Assembly (NCBI GenBank): GCA_049177215.1
Contig: CP185379.1
Location: forward strand, 2,232,001 to 2,296,000
Origin: Pollutiaquabacter aromativorans
GTDB lineage: Bacteria; Bacteroidota; Bacteroidia; AKYH767-A; 2013-40CM-41-45
DNA length: 64,000 nt
Reading direction: 5' to 3'
How positions within the stretch are numbered: the first letter of the stretch is position 1; each line of letters starts with the position of its first letter. This document shows positions 7,710 through 16,390 of the stretch, piece by piece. The translations under genes were made by a program, and so were the position numbers. The notes under the pieces are model-generated. The model saw nothing but the letters and a program-made list of their open reading frames with translations. It was not told where the DNA came from and did no database searches.

Positions 7710-8162
7710 ATGATGCTTTACGAAACCCTTGACCGCTTCGAGAAAAAATTCTCGCACCTGAAGAAGAAAGGCCTTCGTATCAACGGCCTTAAGATGACCG
7801 ATCCGAAACGCAAGAAACACGTGATCGACATCAGTCGTCCGCTCGTGTTCGACAACCGCCTGCTACCGAAAAGCTTCGAGGGGCTCGAGGTGAAGGCGGT
7901 AGTGCACGGGGAGATGCCGCAGGAATTCCAGATCGACCGCACCCAGCCCGACTGGCAAAAACGCGAGTACATCTGGGCGCCGGAGCGTTTCGAACATTTC
8001 GTCGATCGTTGCAGCGATTACATCCGCAAACAACTCGGCAACCCGAAGATGACCCGCGACGAAATGTTGTCGGCGCTCGCCTTCGGCGACTTTGACGCGC
8101 ACAAGGAAAAGACCTCCCAGATGATCAAAGAAGGAAAAGTCCCGGCCTTTCCGAAGAATTGA
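7710..8162 (+). CDS. Conserved hypothetical protein linked to paaZ
   Basis: I do not recognise the family. The 150-residue product is hydrophilic with no signal peptide or membrane segment. It starts MMLYETLDRFEKKFSHLKKK, contains a basic stretch around residues 30-40 (DPKRKKHVIDIS), a central region with FEGLEVKAVVHGEMPQEFQI, then an aromatic, charged segment (YIWAPERFEHFVDRC) and a helical C-terminus. It begins 32 bp after paaZ and ends just before an intrinsic terminator, so it almost certainly forms a two-gene transcript with paaZ. A role in phenylacetate degradation is suggested by position only. Confidence 0.75.
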   Translation: MMLYETLDRFEKKFSHLKKKGLRINGLKMTDPKRKKHVIDISRPLVFDNRLLPKSFEGLEVKAVVHGEMPQEFQIDRTQPDWQKREYIWAPERFEHFVDRCSDYIRKQLGNPKMTRDEMLSALAFGDFDAHKEKTSQMIKEGKVPAFPKN

Positions 8163-8185
8163 TTCGTTCAATCCGTAATCCTCCG

Positions 8186-8220
8186 ACCGCGGCCGACATT
8201 CCTGGCCGCGGTTTCTCTTT
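8186..8220 (+). terminator. Intrinsic terminator after the paaZ unit
   Basis: A 9-bp perfect stem accgcggcc / ggccgcggt with a 9-nt loop, followed by TTCTCTTT. It separates the paaZ unit from the crotonase gene. Confidence 0.8.
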
Positions 8221-8246
8221 ACCCACTCCTCCTACTCCTCTATCCA

Positions 8247-9005
8247 ATGTCCAACGGAACCGTACAGCACAAGATCGCCGACCAGGTATCAACCGTCACC
8301 TTTCACCATCCGCAAAGCAACTCCCTGCCGGGTGCCTTGCTGCGCGAACTGGCGGCTACGATCGAAGCCGCGGGAAACGATCCGGGCTCGCGCGTGATTG
8401 TCCTGCAAAGTGAAGGAGAGAAAGCGTTCTGCGCCGGCGCTTCGTTCGACGAACTGGTTGCGATCAACGACATGGAAACCGGCAAGGTCTTCTTTTCAGG
8501 TTTCGCCGCGGTGATCAACGCCATGCGCAAGGCGCCGAAGTTCGTGATCGCACGGGTTCAGGGGAAAGCGGTGGGTGGCGGAGTCGGACTCGCTTCCGCA
8601 GCCGACTACGCGATCGCGCACGAAAGCGCGTCCGTCAAGCTGAGCGAACTGGCCGTGGGTATCGGACCGTTCGTGGTAGGTCCGGCAGTGGAGCGAAAGA
8701 TCGGCACGGCGGCCTTCGGCTCGTTGTCGATCAACGCGACCGAGTGGCAATCGGCCAAATGGGCTGCTGATCGCGGGTTGTATGCCGAAGTACACACTTC
8801 GATCGAAGGCGTGAATGAAGCGGTCACCAACCTCGCCAACAAACTGGCCAATTCGAACCCGGAAGCCATGCTCGAATTGAAGCGGGTACTCTGGCAAGGC
8901 ACGGATCACTGGGACCAATTGCTCCTCGACCGCGCCATGATCAGCGGGCGGTTGGTGCTTTCGGATTTTACCAGGGCGGCGATTGCGAAGTTTAAGGGGA
9001 AGTGA
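8247..9005 (+). CDS. Enoyl-CoA hydratase/isomerase (crotonase) family protein
   Basis: 252 residues with the crotonase fold: the oxyanion-hole segments KAFCAGASFDEL (about residues 54-65) and QGKAVGGGVGLASAADYAIA, then a segment SELAVGIGPFVVGPAVERKI that resembles methylglutaconyl-CoA hydratase-type enzymes more than PaaF or PaaG. It could serve leucine or fatty-acid degradation, or the lower phenylacetate pathway near paaZ. It is separated from paaZ by a terminator, so it probably has its own promoter. The family is certain; the exact substrate is not. Confidence 0.85.
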   Translation: MSNGTVQHKIADQVSTVTFHHPQSNSLPGALLRELAATIEAAGNDPGSRVIVLQSEGEKAFCAGASFDELVAINDMETGKVFFSGFAAVINAMRKAPKFVIARVQGKAVGGGVGLASAADYAIAHESASVKLSELAVGIGPFVVGPAVERKIGTAAFGSLSINATEWQSAKWAADRGLYAEVHTSIEGVNEAVTNLANKLANSNPEAMLELKRVLWQGTDHWDQLLLDRAMISGRLVLSDFTRAAIAKFKGK

Positions 9006-9014
9006 GGAGGGGGG

Positions 9015-9120
9015 AGTGAACAGTGAATAGTGAATAGTGAAGAGTGAACAGTAAACAGTGAACAGTGAATAGCGAATAGCGAATAGTGAATCTTGCCCGC
9101 CGTAGCATTAGCGTTGGCGG
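9015..9120. repeat. Heptad array (GTGAAYA-type) followed by hairpin element
   Basis: From about 9015 the sequence runs in 7-bp steps (AACAGTG, AATAGTG, AAGAGTG, AATAGCG) for about 80 bp, then meets a hairpin element at 9095-9120 (GCCCGCCGTAGCATTAGCGT-TGGCGG). It belongs to the repeat family described under 55560-55755. The gap 9006-9520 otherwise holds a terminator and a mirrored array at 9393-9505. Confidence 0.85.
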
Positions 9121-9307
9121 AAGCGAATTGTGATTTGTGATTAGTGATTTATAAATTTATCCTTTGACACTCGCTTAATTCAACTTTTTTTGATGTAACA
9201 TTTTTATTAGCAGTTCTTTTTCGAATACATGATTGCCGGTTTCGAATACATGGCACCCATTCCGCTTCTTGTTGCTGCCATTTCTCCGGCAGCCGGTCAA
9301 CTCCAAT

Positions 9308-9340
9308 AAAAAAGAGGCGTCCACAGGAACGCCTCTTTTT
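9308..9340. terminator. Bidirectional intrinsic terminator
   Basis: A 12-bp stem (aaaaagaggcgt / acgcctcttttt) with an 8-nt loop. It has a T-tract on both strands and lies between the convergent crotonase and outer-membrane barrel genes. Confidence 0.9.
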
Positions 9341-9392
9341 ACAACGCGGAAGTAATGAATTAGCTCAGGTTGAGGATTTATCAGAGACCACA

Positions 9393-9505
9393 ATGCTGTT
9401 TACTGTTTACTGTTCACTGTTTACTCCCACCTACGCTAAAGCTACGGCGGGCAAGATTCACTATTCGCTATTGGCTATTCGCTATTCGCTAAACCCTCCC
9501 ATCAA
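9393..9505. repeat. Heptad array with hairpin element, opposite orientation
   Basis: 7-bp periodic TTTACTG/TTCACTG words, a hairpin element at 9426-9452 (CCCACCTACGCTAAAGCTAC-GGCGGGC), then CTATTCG/CTATTGG words. It is the reverse-complement form of the array at 9015-9120. Confidence 0.85.
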
Positions 9506-9520
9506 CACACATCGCACCGC

Positions 9521-11200
9521 TCAAAACGAATACGCCACACCGGCCATGACGTTGAAGCGCATGCTTTGGTAGCGGTACCAGTAGTAGTAGCGGCTGAAGC
9601 CGAGGTTGTTCAGGCGGACGAATCCGGAGAGGATCTTGCTGTACTTGTACTCCACACCCAGGTTGGCGTCGCTCCAGCCGTTGATCTTTTCGGCGACGGC
9701 ACCGTTGGCATCGAGTGTACGGGCCTGGATGGGGCCGCGTGCGAAGATGGCGGCGTTGAGCAAGATCTTGTCTCGGAAGTTGTAATCGGCCCGCAGCGCG
9801 ACTTCGGTATTCGGCCGGAACCAGGCTTCGGCCTCGGTGTCCATCTTGTAATTGTACTGGTCGACGTGCAGGGAGAGCGCAAACTTCTCGGATGATTTGT
9901 AGATCACTTCCGCATTCAGATTGAGCACCTTGGCATCGTCGTACAACACATTGAACTTATTGAAGTAGTCCAGGTCGTTGTAAAAGAGCTGCAAGTTCTC
10001 AATCGTGCTGTAACGGACGCCGGCCGAAAAGCCGATGGTCGAAGAGAAATTGCCCCGCATACCTGCCCGGATGTTCAGCTTTTCGATCGTATTAAGCGGA
10101 ATGATCGCTGAGGTAATGAATGGATTCTCCTCCGCCAGCGTATGGAAGTTGTTCTTGACGACTGCGCCATCAGCGCCAACGAAGGCATACAGCACCTGGT
10201 CGGCGATCGGCGCCGTGATGTCGAAGCGCGGGAAGATGTGGAATTCCGATTTCTTGTTTTTCTCCAGCTCGAAGCCAAGACCGAGCCGGGCGCGGATCTT
10301 CTCGCGATCGATCCGTACTTCGGGTCGCAGGCGGACGATGTTCCGGCTCTGATTCGAGAGCAGGGAGAGCACCTGGTACTCGGCATCCTTCTTCTTGAAG
10401 AACTCCATGGATACCGGCAGGTTGACATACAGATCATTCACCTGCTTACCGGCCTCAAGGCCGACGCGGATCTCGTTCTCGGAGGCAGCGAAGTTGTCGC
10501 TCAGGGTCGAGAAGCCGAAGCGGCCCTGATAGTTGATGCGATCCTTCCGGATCTCGCTGGAGCCGAAGCCCAGGTCCACGCCAAACTTCCCGAACAGCTG
10601 GCGGGAGTCTTTCTTTTCGATAACGGTATCGTTCTTGTCGTAGCCGTAGTAATGCACCACGTTCCGGTCGTAGCGGATCCGGCCATCGAAGGTGGCGTTC
10701 TCCAGGAAGTACTTCCCGTACACCATGGCCGAGTTATCGCTGAAATCGGCGGGGCCGGCATCTTTCAGGTTCGGCGAGGCGGAGAGGTGACGCAGGGCGA
10801 GACCTAAGGAACCGGTCTTGGAGCGCAGCGAGTTGATGTAGAGTTCGCCGAGGTAGGATGTGTAATTCCCAACACCTCCGCGCACGAGCGAGCGATACAG
10901 TTTCGGTAAAGGTTCGTCCTTCACCTTCACCGCTTTGATCACCGCGGTTTCGTAGTTCGTTTCCGCTTTCTTCGAGCGCAGGTTGTACTGCATGGGCGGG
11001 GCTGTAAAGGTGGAGGTATCGCCTTCGGGCGTGTCGGAGATCTTCGCCGATTCCGCGAGTACCGGACGATAGTCCTTGACGATGATATACTCCTTATCAC
11101 CGAGGTCGCCCTTTTCCTGTTGCGCGACCACCGCTTGCGGCAGCAGCGAGAGCAACAGCCATCCGAATGAAACGCGCAAGCTTTTCTTGATAGTATGCAT
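9521..11200 (-). CDS. Outer-membrane beta-barrel protein
   Basis: 559 residues. It starts with a signal peptide (about residues 1-26, ending AVVAQQ), followed by a periplasmic segment that includes KEYIIVKDYRPVLAESAKI. The rest consists of alternating polar/hydrophobic strands rich in Tyr, Phe and Arg, ending YNFRDKIL... and RFNVMAGVAYSF, a terminal Phe as in outer-membrane barrels. It resembles the TonB-receptor-like barrels of Bacteroidota that lack a plug domain. It begins 12 bp after the TPR gene upstream on the same strand, so the two are an operon and probably act together in the envelope. The transported or bound substrate is unknown. Confidence 0.75.
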   Translation of the reverse strand: MHTIKKSLRVSFGWLLLSLLPQAVVAQQEKGDLGDKEYIIVKDYRPVLAESAKISDTPEGDTSTFTAPPMQYNLRSKKAETNYETAVIKAVKVKDEPLPKLYRSLVRGGVGNYTSYLGELYINSLRSKTGSLGLALRHLSASPNLKDAGPADFSDNSAMVYGKYFLENATFDGRIRYDRNVVHYYGYDKNDTVIEKKDSRQLFGKFGVDLGFGSSEIRKDRINYQGRFGFSTLSDNFAASENEIRVGLEAGKQVNDLYVNLPVSMEFFKKKDAEYQVLSLLSNQSRNIVRLRPEVRIDREKIRARLGLGFELEKNKKSEFHIFPRFDITAPIADQVLYAFVGADGAVVKNNFHTLAEENPFITSAIIPLNTIEKLNIRAGMRGNFSSTIGFSAGVRYSTIENLQLFYNDLDYFNKFNVLYDDAKVLNLNAEVIYKSSEKFALSLHVDQYNYKMDTEAEAWFRPNTEVALRADYNFRDKILLNAAIFARGPIQARTLDANGAVAEKINGWSDANLGVEYKYSKILSGFVRLNNLGFSRYYYWYRYQSMRFNVMAGVAYSF

Positions 11201-11212
11201 AGTGGTATCGTG

Positions 11213-14200
11213 CTATTTGATTTCCAGGGTATCTTCTACTGCGGGCTCGCCCTTCAATTTCTCGTTCATTTCTTCTCCGATGACCGGAGGCGTATCCTTT
11301 TCCAGTGCCCCGAGTTTCTCCTGGGCGATCGCCTTGAGGTCGTCGGGATCCGACGACTCTTTCTGATAATTATCGACGATGCTCTTGTAGGTCTCCTTCG
11401 CCTGGAAGGTGTCGCGTTGCGCGAGGTAGTTATCACCCAGCAGGATGAAGCCCTTGGCGATCCAGTAATCGTACGACGGCACCTGGTTCTGGATCTCGAA
11501 GATCAGCTTCTGGCTTTCCTTGTAGTTTGACAACCGGAACTCGATCATGGCGAGGTAGTACTTGCTCTCCGCCGTCATTTCACTGTTCGTGCGCTTCGCT
11601 ACGATGCTGAGCGACTTCCTGGCTTCTCCCAGATCGTCCTGTTGGAAATAGGATTTACCGGCCAGGAGGTTCGCCTCGTTCTGCAGGTCCTTGTCGGATG
11701 TACCGGATTCCAGGACACGATTCGTCATGGCGATCGTCGATGAATAGTCGTTCAGCCGGAAACTGGACCGCATTTGCCCGGCCTGTGCGAGGACGATGTT
11801 CTCCTTCACCTCGGCGACCGACTCGAGGGTACGGTAGTACCGCAGGGCTTTCTCGTATTGCTTCAAGCGGTATTGGATGATACCGGCATTGAGCAGGGAC
11901 TTTTCCGTGAACGGTGAACGCGGTTGGGAGATCACGTATTCATAACCTTCCAGCGCGTCTTCGTACTTCTTGCTCCGGAAGAGACAATCGGAGCGATAGT
12001 AGCTGGCGTTGACCCGAAAGATCGCGTCCGGGAAACGCTTCAGGTACTGGTCGAAGTCCTTCGTCGCGTCTTCGCAGTTGCCCTGGGTGTACCGCAGCTC
12101 GGCGGCTTCGTAAGTAACGCTGTCCTGTCCGGCGATGGACACATCCGCGTTCGGAACGCCTTTCACATAGGTGAGGTAGTCGTCCACTTTGTTCTGAGCC
12201 ACCGAGATGTTCTTGATCTGCACCAGGGCGTCGCGCGCTTCGGCGGAGTTCGGATATTTCTCCACGATCCGCTTGTAGGCGGCCATGGCACGTTCGTCCT
12301 GACGGGTATTGTAGTACACCAGCGCCTCCCCCAACTCCGCCTTCTTCACGTAGCTGCTGCTCGGATAATCGGTGATGATCTTCCGGAAGTTCTCGAGCGC
12401 TTCTTCGTTCTTCCCGATCGTCAGGTTGGCCTGTGCGATCTCGTAAACGGCGTCGTCGAAGTACACGGACTTGGGATACTTCTCGACGAGCTTCTCGAGC
12501 GTGAGGATCTTATCATTGAAACGGCCTTGCACGCCGAGGATCACGCCCTTCTGGTACAGCGCGTAGTCGCCCGATGTGGCGCCGCTGGAAATGGCCTGGT
12601 TGTAATAATCCAAGGCGCCGACCTGGTCCTTCAGCATGAACAGGCAATCGCCCACCCGCAGGAGGGCATCGCTGTAGCGTTTCGGGTCGGTCTGGGATTT
12701 GTCCTTCACGTACTTCCGGAACGCCTGTTGGGCTTCGGAATAGTTCTCGCGCTTGAAATTGGCGTAACCGACATTGTAGTTGGCCAGGTTATAGCGCGGC
12801 GACTTGACTGCGGCCGGCGTAAAGAGATAATCGTTATACGCCCGCACCGCCCCGTCGAAATCGTTCTGGCGATACAAGGCTTCCCCTTTCCAGTACTGGG
12901 CTTCCGCAACCAACAACTGGTCGACGGGATACTTCAGTGAAGTAGCGAAGAGTGTGACCGCATCTTTCAGTTGGTTGTCCATGTAACACTCCACACCCCG
13001 GTAATAAGCCACTTTCTGATAAGCGGCTTTGATATAAGGCGTCTTGTTCTTCACGGCTTCGATAGCCGTGAGCGCGTCCTTGTAGTTACGCGTATTGGCA
13101 TAGATGCCGACGAGCAATTCGTTCGCTTCGTCCACGTGGGCGCTGTTCGGGAAATCACGCGTGAACGTCCGGAACGCTTCGAGCGCGGCCGACTGGAAAT
13201 TCAGTTCATAGGAAAGCTTGGCATAGGCGAAGCGTGATTCTTCCTGGATCTCCGGATCGAAGGAAGATTTGCCGGCAGACTGAAAGGACGTCCGCGCGCT
13301 GCGTCTTGCGTTGGTTTTGAGATAACAGTCCGCCAGGTGGTAGTAAGCATTCTGCGTCAGGGAGTCGTCGGCTCCGATCACTTTTTGGAAATACGGGATC
13401 GCCGCTTCGTGCCGGTTGGTGCGATAATAACAGTAGGCCAATTGGTACCAGTCGCCACGGCCGGCGGCACCCGAGTTCTTCTCGTAATCCGAGAGGTAAG
13501 GCAAAGCGTCCGCATAGGCTTCCTTGCGATAAAACGATTCGGCGACCATGCGGGAGATCTCCATACCGTTTTTCGCGGCGTTGGAGTCGAGTGCCCCGGG
13601 CGCGAACTTGAGTATCTCGTCGTACTTGCCCTGCTTGTAATAGATCTGCGTGATGTAGTAAGGCGCTACCGGGGCAAAGGCTTCCGATTCGCGGAGCTTT
13701 AGGAATTCCTTCAGCGCCGTTTCATAGTTCTGGTTGACGTAGGCCATGTGGGCATAGTAATAGCGCGCGGCACTGGCGTACTTGCTGTTCCCATCCTTCA
13801 CGGCATAGAACGAACGGGAGGCTTTGTCGTAATCGTTCGTCATGTAATACCCGTAACCGGTCTTGAAGTTCACCTCATCCTTTCGCTCCTGACTCGCGCG
13901 GGCCATGTCGATCCGGCCAAACCAGTCGGCCGACTTCTTGTACTTCTTTTGGCGGAAGAGGTAATTGCCGGTCACATAGAGCGCTTCCTGGTAGTAGGGG
14001 CTTTCCGGATACTCGGTCAGAAACTGCTCCAGCCTGGCCTCCGCATCCTTGTGAAACAACTCGGCCGCACAAGCTCCGATGAAATAGGCGGAACCCATTC
14101 GGGACTCTTGCGAGCCCTTGGGATTTTTCAAAACGGCTTCGAAATACTCACGGGCGGCGCCGTACTTCTGTTTACCGAACAGATCGAGTCCTTCCCGGTA

Positions 14201-14296
14201 GTTCCGGTCGGGGTCAAGGAAGATTGCGGTTTTCTGGGCAATTGCGGGCTGTAGGATCAGCAAAAACGCCAACACGAACCAACGTCGTAAGGTCAT
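11213..14296 (-). CDS. Exported tetratricopeptide-repeat protein
   Basis: 1,027 residues from the start MTLRRWFVLAFLLILQPAIA, chosen because it gives a clean signal peptide; an in-frame ATG at 14335 would add 13 residues in front. The whole mature part is a long superhelix of TPR units, recognisable by repeated motifs such as YPESPYYQEALY, FPNSAHVDEANELL, YPKSVYFDDAVYEIA, YPSSSYVKKAEL and YPNSAEARDAL, spaced by about 34-38 residues. Such periplasmic TPR scaffolds assemble envelope machines or hold barrel proteins. It is the first gene of an operon with the barrel protein at 9521. Its partner and process are not known. Confidence 0.85.
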   Translation of the reverse strand: MTLRRWFVLAFLLILQPAIAQKTAIFLDPDRNYREGLDLFGKQKYGAAREYFEAVLKNPKGSQESRMGSAYFIGACAAELFHKDAEARLEQFLTEYPESPYYQEALYVTGNYLFRQKKYKKSADWFGRIDMARASQERKDEVNFKTGYGYYMTNDYDKASRSFYAVKDGNSKYASAARYYYAHMAYVNQNYETALKEFLKLRESEAFAPVAPYYITQIYYKQGKYDEILKFAPGALDSNAAKNGMEISRMVAESFYRKEAYADALPYLSDYEKNSGAAGRGDWYQLAYCYYRTNRHEAAIPYFQKVIGADDSLTQNAYYHLADCYLKTNARRSARTSFQSAGKSSFDPEIQEESRFAYAKLSYELNFQSAALEAFRTFTRDFPNSAHVDEANELLVGIYANTRNYKDALTAIEAVKNKTPYIKAAYQKVAYYRGVECYMDNQLKDAVTLFATSLKYPVDQLLVAEAQYWKGEALYRQNDFDGAVRAYNDYLFTPAAVKSPRYNLANYNVGYANFKRENYSEAQQAFRKYVKDKSQTDPKRYSDALLRVGDCLFMLKDQVGALDYYNQAISSGATSGDYALYQKGVILGVQGRFNDKILTLEKLVEKYPKSVYFDDAVYEIAQANLTIGKNEEALENFRKIITDYPSSSYVKKAELGEALVYYNTRQDERAMAAYKRIVEKYPNSAEARDALVQIKNISVAQNKVDDYLTYVKGVPNADVSIAGQDSVTYEAAELRYTQGNCEDATKDFDQYLKRFPDAIFRVNASYYRSDCLFRSKKYEDALEGYEYVISQPRSPFTEKSLLNAGIIQYRLKQYEKALRYYRTLESVAEVKENIVLAQAGQMRSSFRLNDYSSTIAMTNRVLESGTSDKDLQNEANLLAGKSYFQQDDLGEARKSLSIVAKRTNSEMTAESKYYLAMIEFRLSNYKESQKLIFEIQNQVPSYDYWIAKGFILLGDNYLAQRDTFQAKETYKSIVDNYQKESSDPDDLKAIAQEKLGALEKDTPPVIGEEMNEKLKGEPAVEDTLEIK

Positions 14297-14332
14297 ACTT
14301 GGGGCGGATTTCGGGTGAAACGCTGTAACGAG

Positions 14333-14340
14333 CAAAGTTA
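14333..14340 (-). promoter_or_regulatory. Possible -7 box of the TPR operon
   Basis: TAACTTTG on the minus strand matches TAnnTTTG, about 37 bp before the start codon at 14296. No convincing TTG is found at the expected -33 position, so this is a weak call. Confidence 0.45.
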
Positions 14341-14485
14341 TTGGCGGAGCCCCAGTTAGTTCGTTTTGAAGGAGTTGTTATTACCAACACAGTTTTAAAC
14401 ACGGCAACAAATCCGGGACTCGACCGTTTAAGGCTAAACCCTGGTAATACTTTGCAGTCAAAGGTGTCCCGGTAAATAGAAAAAC

Positions 14486-15340
14486 ATGAAAACGATTCGC
14501 ATCACAGCGATTGTTCTGGCCGTGTTCGCCAGCATTACAGCCTGTAAGAAGGATGAGAAAGAAACGCTCGACTTCGACTATCAGTCGGCGGTTGACAACA
14601 GCCTTGCAGAAGGTATTTACTCCGACGTCAATAACATCTCCAACCAGGCAGTCGAGAACGGCAATACCGGCCTGGCGACCTATCGCACCGGTGAAGGCAA
14701 CGGCCTGCTGAGTGTGTGTGCAACGGTAACCGTCACACCCGACAGTGCAGGTAACGGCGGCAGCCTGGTGGTGGATTTCGGAAGTACCAATTGTCTTTGC
14801 CGTGATTATCGTTACCGTCGTGGCCGCGTACTGGTCGATTATACCGGACGTTATCGCGATTCCGCCTCGGTCATCACCACGACCTTCCAGGATTATTATG
14901 TCGGTACCGATTCAAGCAATATGTACCAGGTCCTGGGCAGCAAGACGGTGACCAACAAAGGCCGAAACGGTTCCGGCAACATCTGGTTTACCGTTGAAGT
15001 CGACGGTCAGCTCAGGAACAGCAACAATCAAACGATGGAATGGAACTCGAGTCGGACGCGCACCTGGACGGCGGGGGAATCCACTCCGCTCGACTGGCAG
15101 GATGATGAATATCTCATCGGCGGAACTGCCGACGGGATATCGTTCGAAGGTCGTCCCTATACGCTGAACATCACCACCCCTTTGCACATCGATTTCGATT
15201 GTCGCTGGATCCGTGCCGGCGTGATCGAACTGACCCCGCAGGGTAAATCGGCCCGTATCCTCGACTATGGCCCGGACAACTGCGATGCGGCCGCGACCGT
15301 TACGGTCAACGGCACGACGTTCAACATCACCCTTCGCTGA
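14486..15340 (+). CDS. Hypothetical lipoprotein
   Basis: 284 residues. An N-terminal lipoprotein signal ends in a lipobox (VFASITAC, Cys at residue 20), followed by KKDEKETLDFDY, typical of Bacteroidota lipoproteins. The remaining sequence is rich in beta-strand, Thr and Asn, and includes two cysteines close together (GSTNCLCRDYRYRRG) and a third near the C-terminus (YGPDNCDAAA). No known domain was recognised. It is expected in the periplasm or on the outer membrane. It is divergent from the TPR gene and followed by an intrinsic terminator, so it is probably monocistronic. Confidence 0.8.
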   Translation: MKTIRITAIVLAVFASITACKKDEKETLDFDYQSAVDNSLAEGIYSDVNNISNQAVENGNTGLATYRTGEGNGLLSVCATVTVTPDSAGNGGSLVVDFGSTNCLCRDYRYRRGRVLVDYTGRYRDSASVITTTFQDYYVGTDSSNMYQVLGSKTVTNKGRNGSGNIWFTVEVDGQLRNSNNQTMEWNSSRTRTWTAGESTPLDWQDDEYLIGGTADGISFEGRPYTLNITTPLHIDFDCRWIRAGVIELTPQGKSARILDYGPDNCDAAATVTVNGTTFNITLR

Positions 15341-15357
15341 TACTCCAAAAATTTAGC

Positions 15358-15391
15358 GCGGGCTTGCCAAAACCGGCAGGCCCGCTTTTTT
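15358..15391 (+). terminator. Intrinsic terminator of the lipoprotein gene
   Basis: An 11-bp stem gcgggcttgcc / ggcaggcccgc (one G-U pair) with a loop of about 6 nt, followed by T6. Confidence 0.9.
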
Positions 15392-15393
15392 GT

Positions 15394-15401
15394 TAGCTTT
15401 G
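15394..15401 (+). promoter_or_regulatory. Possible -7 box for the 67-residue protein gene
   Basis: TAGCTTTG matches TAnnTTTG and ends 5 bp before the ATG at 15407. This implies a leaderless or nearly leaderless mRNA if it is used. No clear -33 box was seen. Confidence 0.4.
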
Positions 15402-15406
15402 CCGTG

Positions 15407-15610
15407 ATGTACATTTTGAAAGTGAAAGGCACCGCCAAGATCCCCGATTACGTACAGTTGCGGGACGAAAATTTCACTTTGCTGGCTTACTTCCGGGTGG
15501 ATCGCCCTGAAAAAGCCTTGTCGAAAGCAGGACTTGGCAACCGGGAAGCGGAGTTGATCGAACTTATCCGGAACATGCCCTACGGCAAGATCCAGAAACT
15601 GGACGACTGA
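15407..15610 (+). CDS. Small conserved hypothetical protein
   Basis: 67 residues starting MYILKVKGTAKIPDYVQLRD. I chose the ATG at 15407 over the GTG one codon earlier. The protein is short, charged and probably soluble, with a beta-rich first half (FTLLAYFRVDRPEKAL) and a helical end (EAELIELIRNMPYGKIQKLDD). I do not recognise a named domain. It stands between a terminator and the ftsE-like gene on the same strand. Confidence 0.7.
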   Translation: MYILKVKGTAKIPDYVQLRDENFTLLAYFRVDRPEKALSKAGLGNREAELIELIRNMPYGKIQKLDD

Positions 15611-15677
15611 AGGCGCATTACACGGAAGCCTGTTAGCAGGTGGGCGTAACCACCGGCCAATCCGGTTAACTTCCTCC

Positions 15678-15685
15678 TACCTTTG
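15678..15685 (+). promoter_or_regulatory. Possible -7 box for ftsE
   Basis: TACCTTTG matches the TAnnTTTG consensus, 20 bp before the start codon at 15706. No convincing -33 TTG was found. Confidence 0.5.
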
Positions 15686-15705
15686 CACCATAAGCACCGT
15701 CAGCC

Positions 15706-16386
15706 ATGAGTGTCGTCCGACTTTCCAATGCAGAAATTTTTCAGGGAAACCATCTTGTGCTTTCACGTGTCAACCTGGAGATCGGCAAAGGCGAATTCGT
15801 TTACCTGATCGGCAAGACCGGCAGCGGAAAAAGCTCGCTGTTGAAGTTGCTTTACGGTGACCTTTCCCTTACGCAGGGTGAAGGTTCCGTCGCGGGATTC
15901 TCCCTTCCGCAGCTGACCACATCGCAGGTTCCCTACCTCCGCCGCAAACTCGGAATCGTATTTCAGGACTTCCAACTACTCACCGACCGCTCCGTCAATG
16001 CCAACCTGTTGTTCGTGTTGCAGGCAACCGGTTGGAGCGACAAGGCGAAGATGCAGAGCAGGATTCAGGATGTCCTGGAAAAAGTCGGGCTTGGCACCAA
16101 GGGCTTCAAGATGCCGCACGAACTCAGCGGTGGTGAACAACAGCGGGTGGTGATCGCGCGTGCCATGTTGAACGATCCGGAACTGATCCTGGCCGACGAA
16201 CCGACCGGTAATCTTGACCCGGAGACCTCGGAAGGGATCATGCGGTTGTTATTCGATATCAGCAGGACCGGCACCGCGGTGATGATGGCAACCCACAATT
16301 ACCTGCTGATCGAAAAGTTCCCTTCCCGCATCCTCAAGTGCGAACAGGGCATCGTGCTCGACTCCAGCGTGAGCGAGCCTGCTTAA
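15706..16386 (+). CDS. ftsE: FtsE-like ABC transporter ATP-binding protein
   Basis: 226 residues, the usual FtsE size. It has Walker A GKTGSGKS (36-43), Q-loop Q87 in VFQDFQLL, signature LSGGEQ (140-145), Walker B ELILADE (159-165) and the switch histidine in MATHNY. FtsE pairs with the membrane protein FtsX to control peptidoglycan hydrolases at division. In this window no ftsX is adjacent: the next gene is a convergent glycosyltransferase. In Bacteroidota ftsX is often encoded apart, so the assignment rests on sequence alone. A lipoprotein-export type ATPase (LolD-like) is the main alternative. Confidence 0.85.
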   Translation: MSVVRLSNAEIFQGNHLVLSRVNLEIGKGEFVYLIGKTGSGKSSLLKLLYGDLSLTQGEGSVAGFSLPQLTTSQVPYLRRKLGIVFQDFQLLTDRSVNANLLFVLQATGWSDKAKMQSRIQDVLEKVGLGTKGFKMPHELSGGEQQRVVIARAMLNDPELILADEPTGNLDPETSEGIMRLLFDISRTGTAVMMATHNYLLIEKFPSRILKCEQGIVLDSSVSEPA

Positions 16387-16390
16387 CACG

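Noticed and set aside
9175..9393. 72-codon open frame upstream of the barrel gene region
   Set aside because: It runs through a bidirectional terminator and repeat sequence, and has no conserved features.
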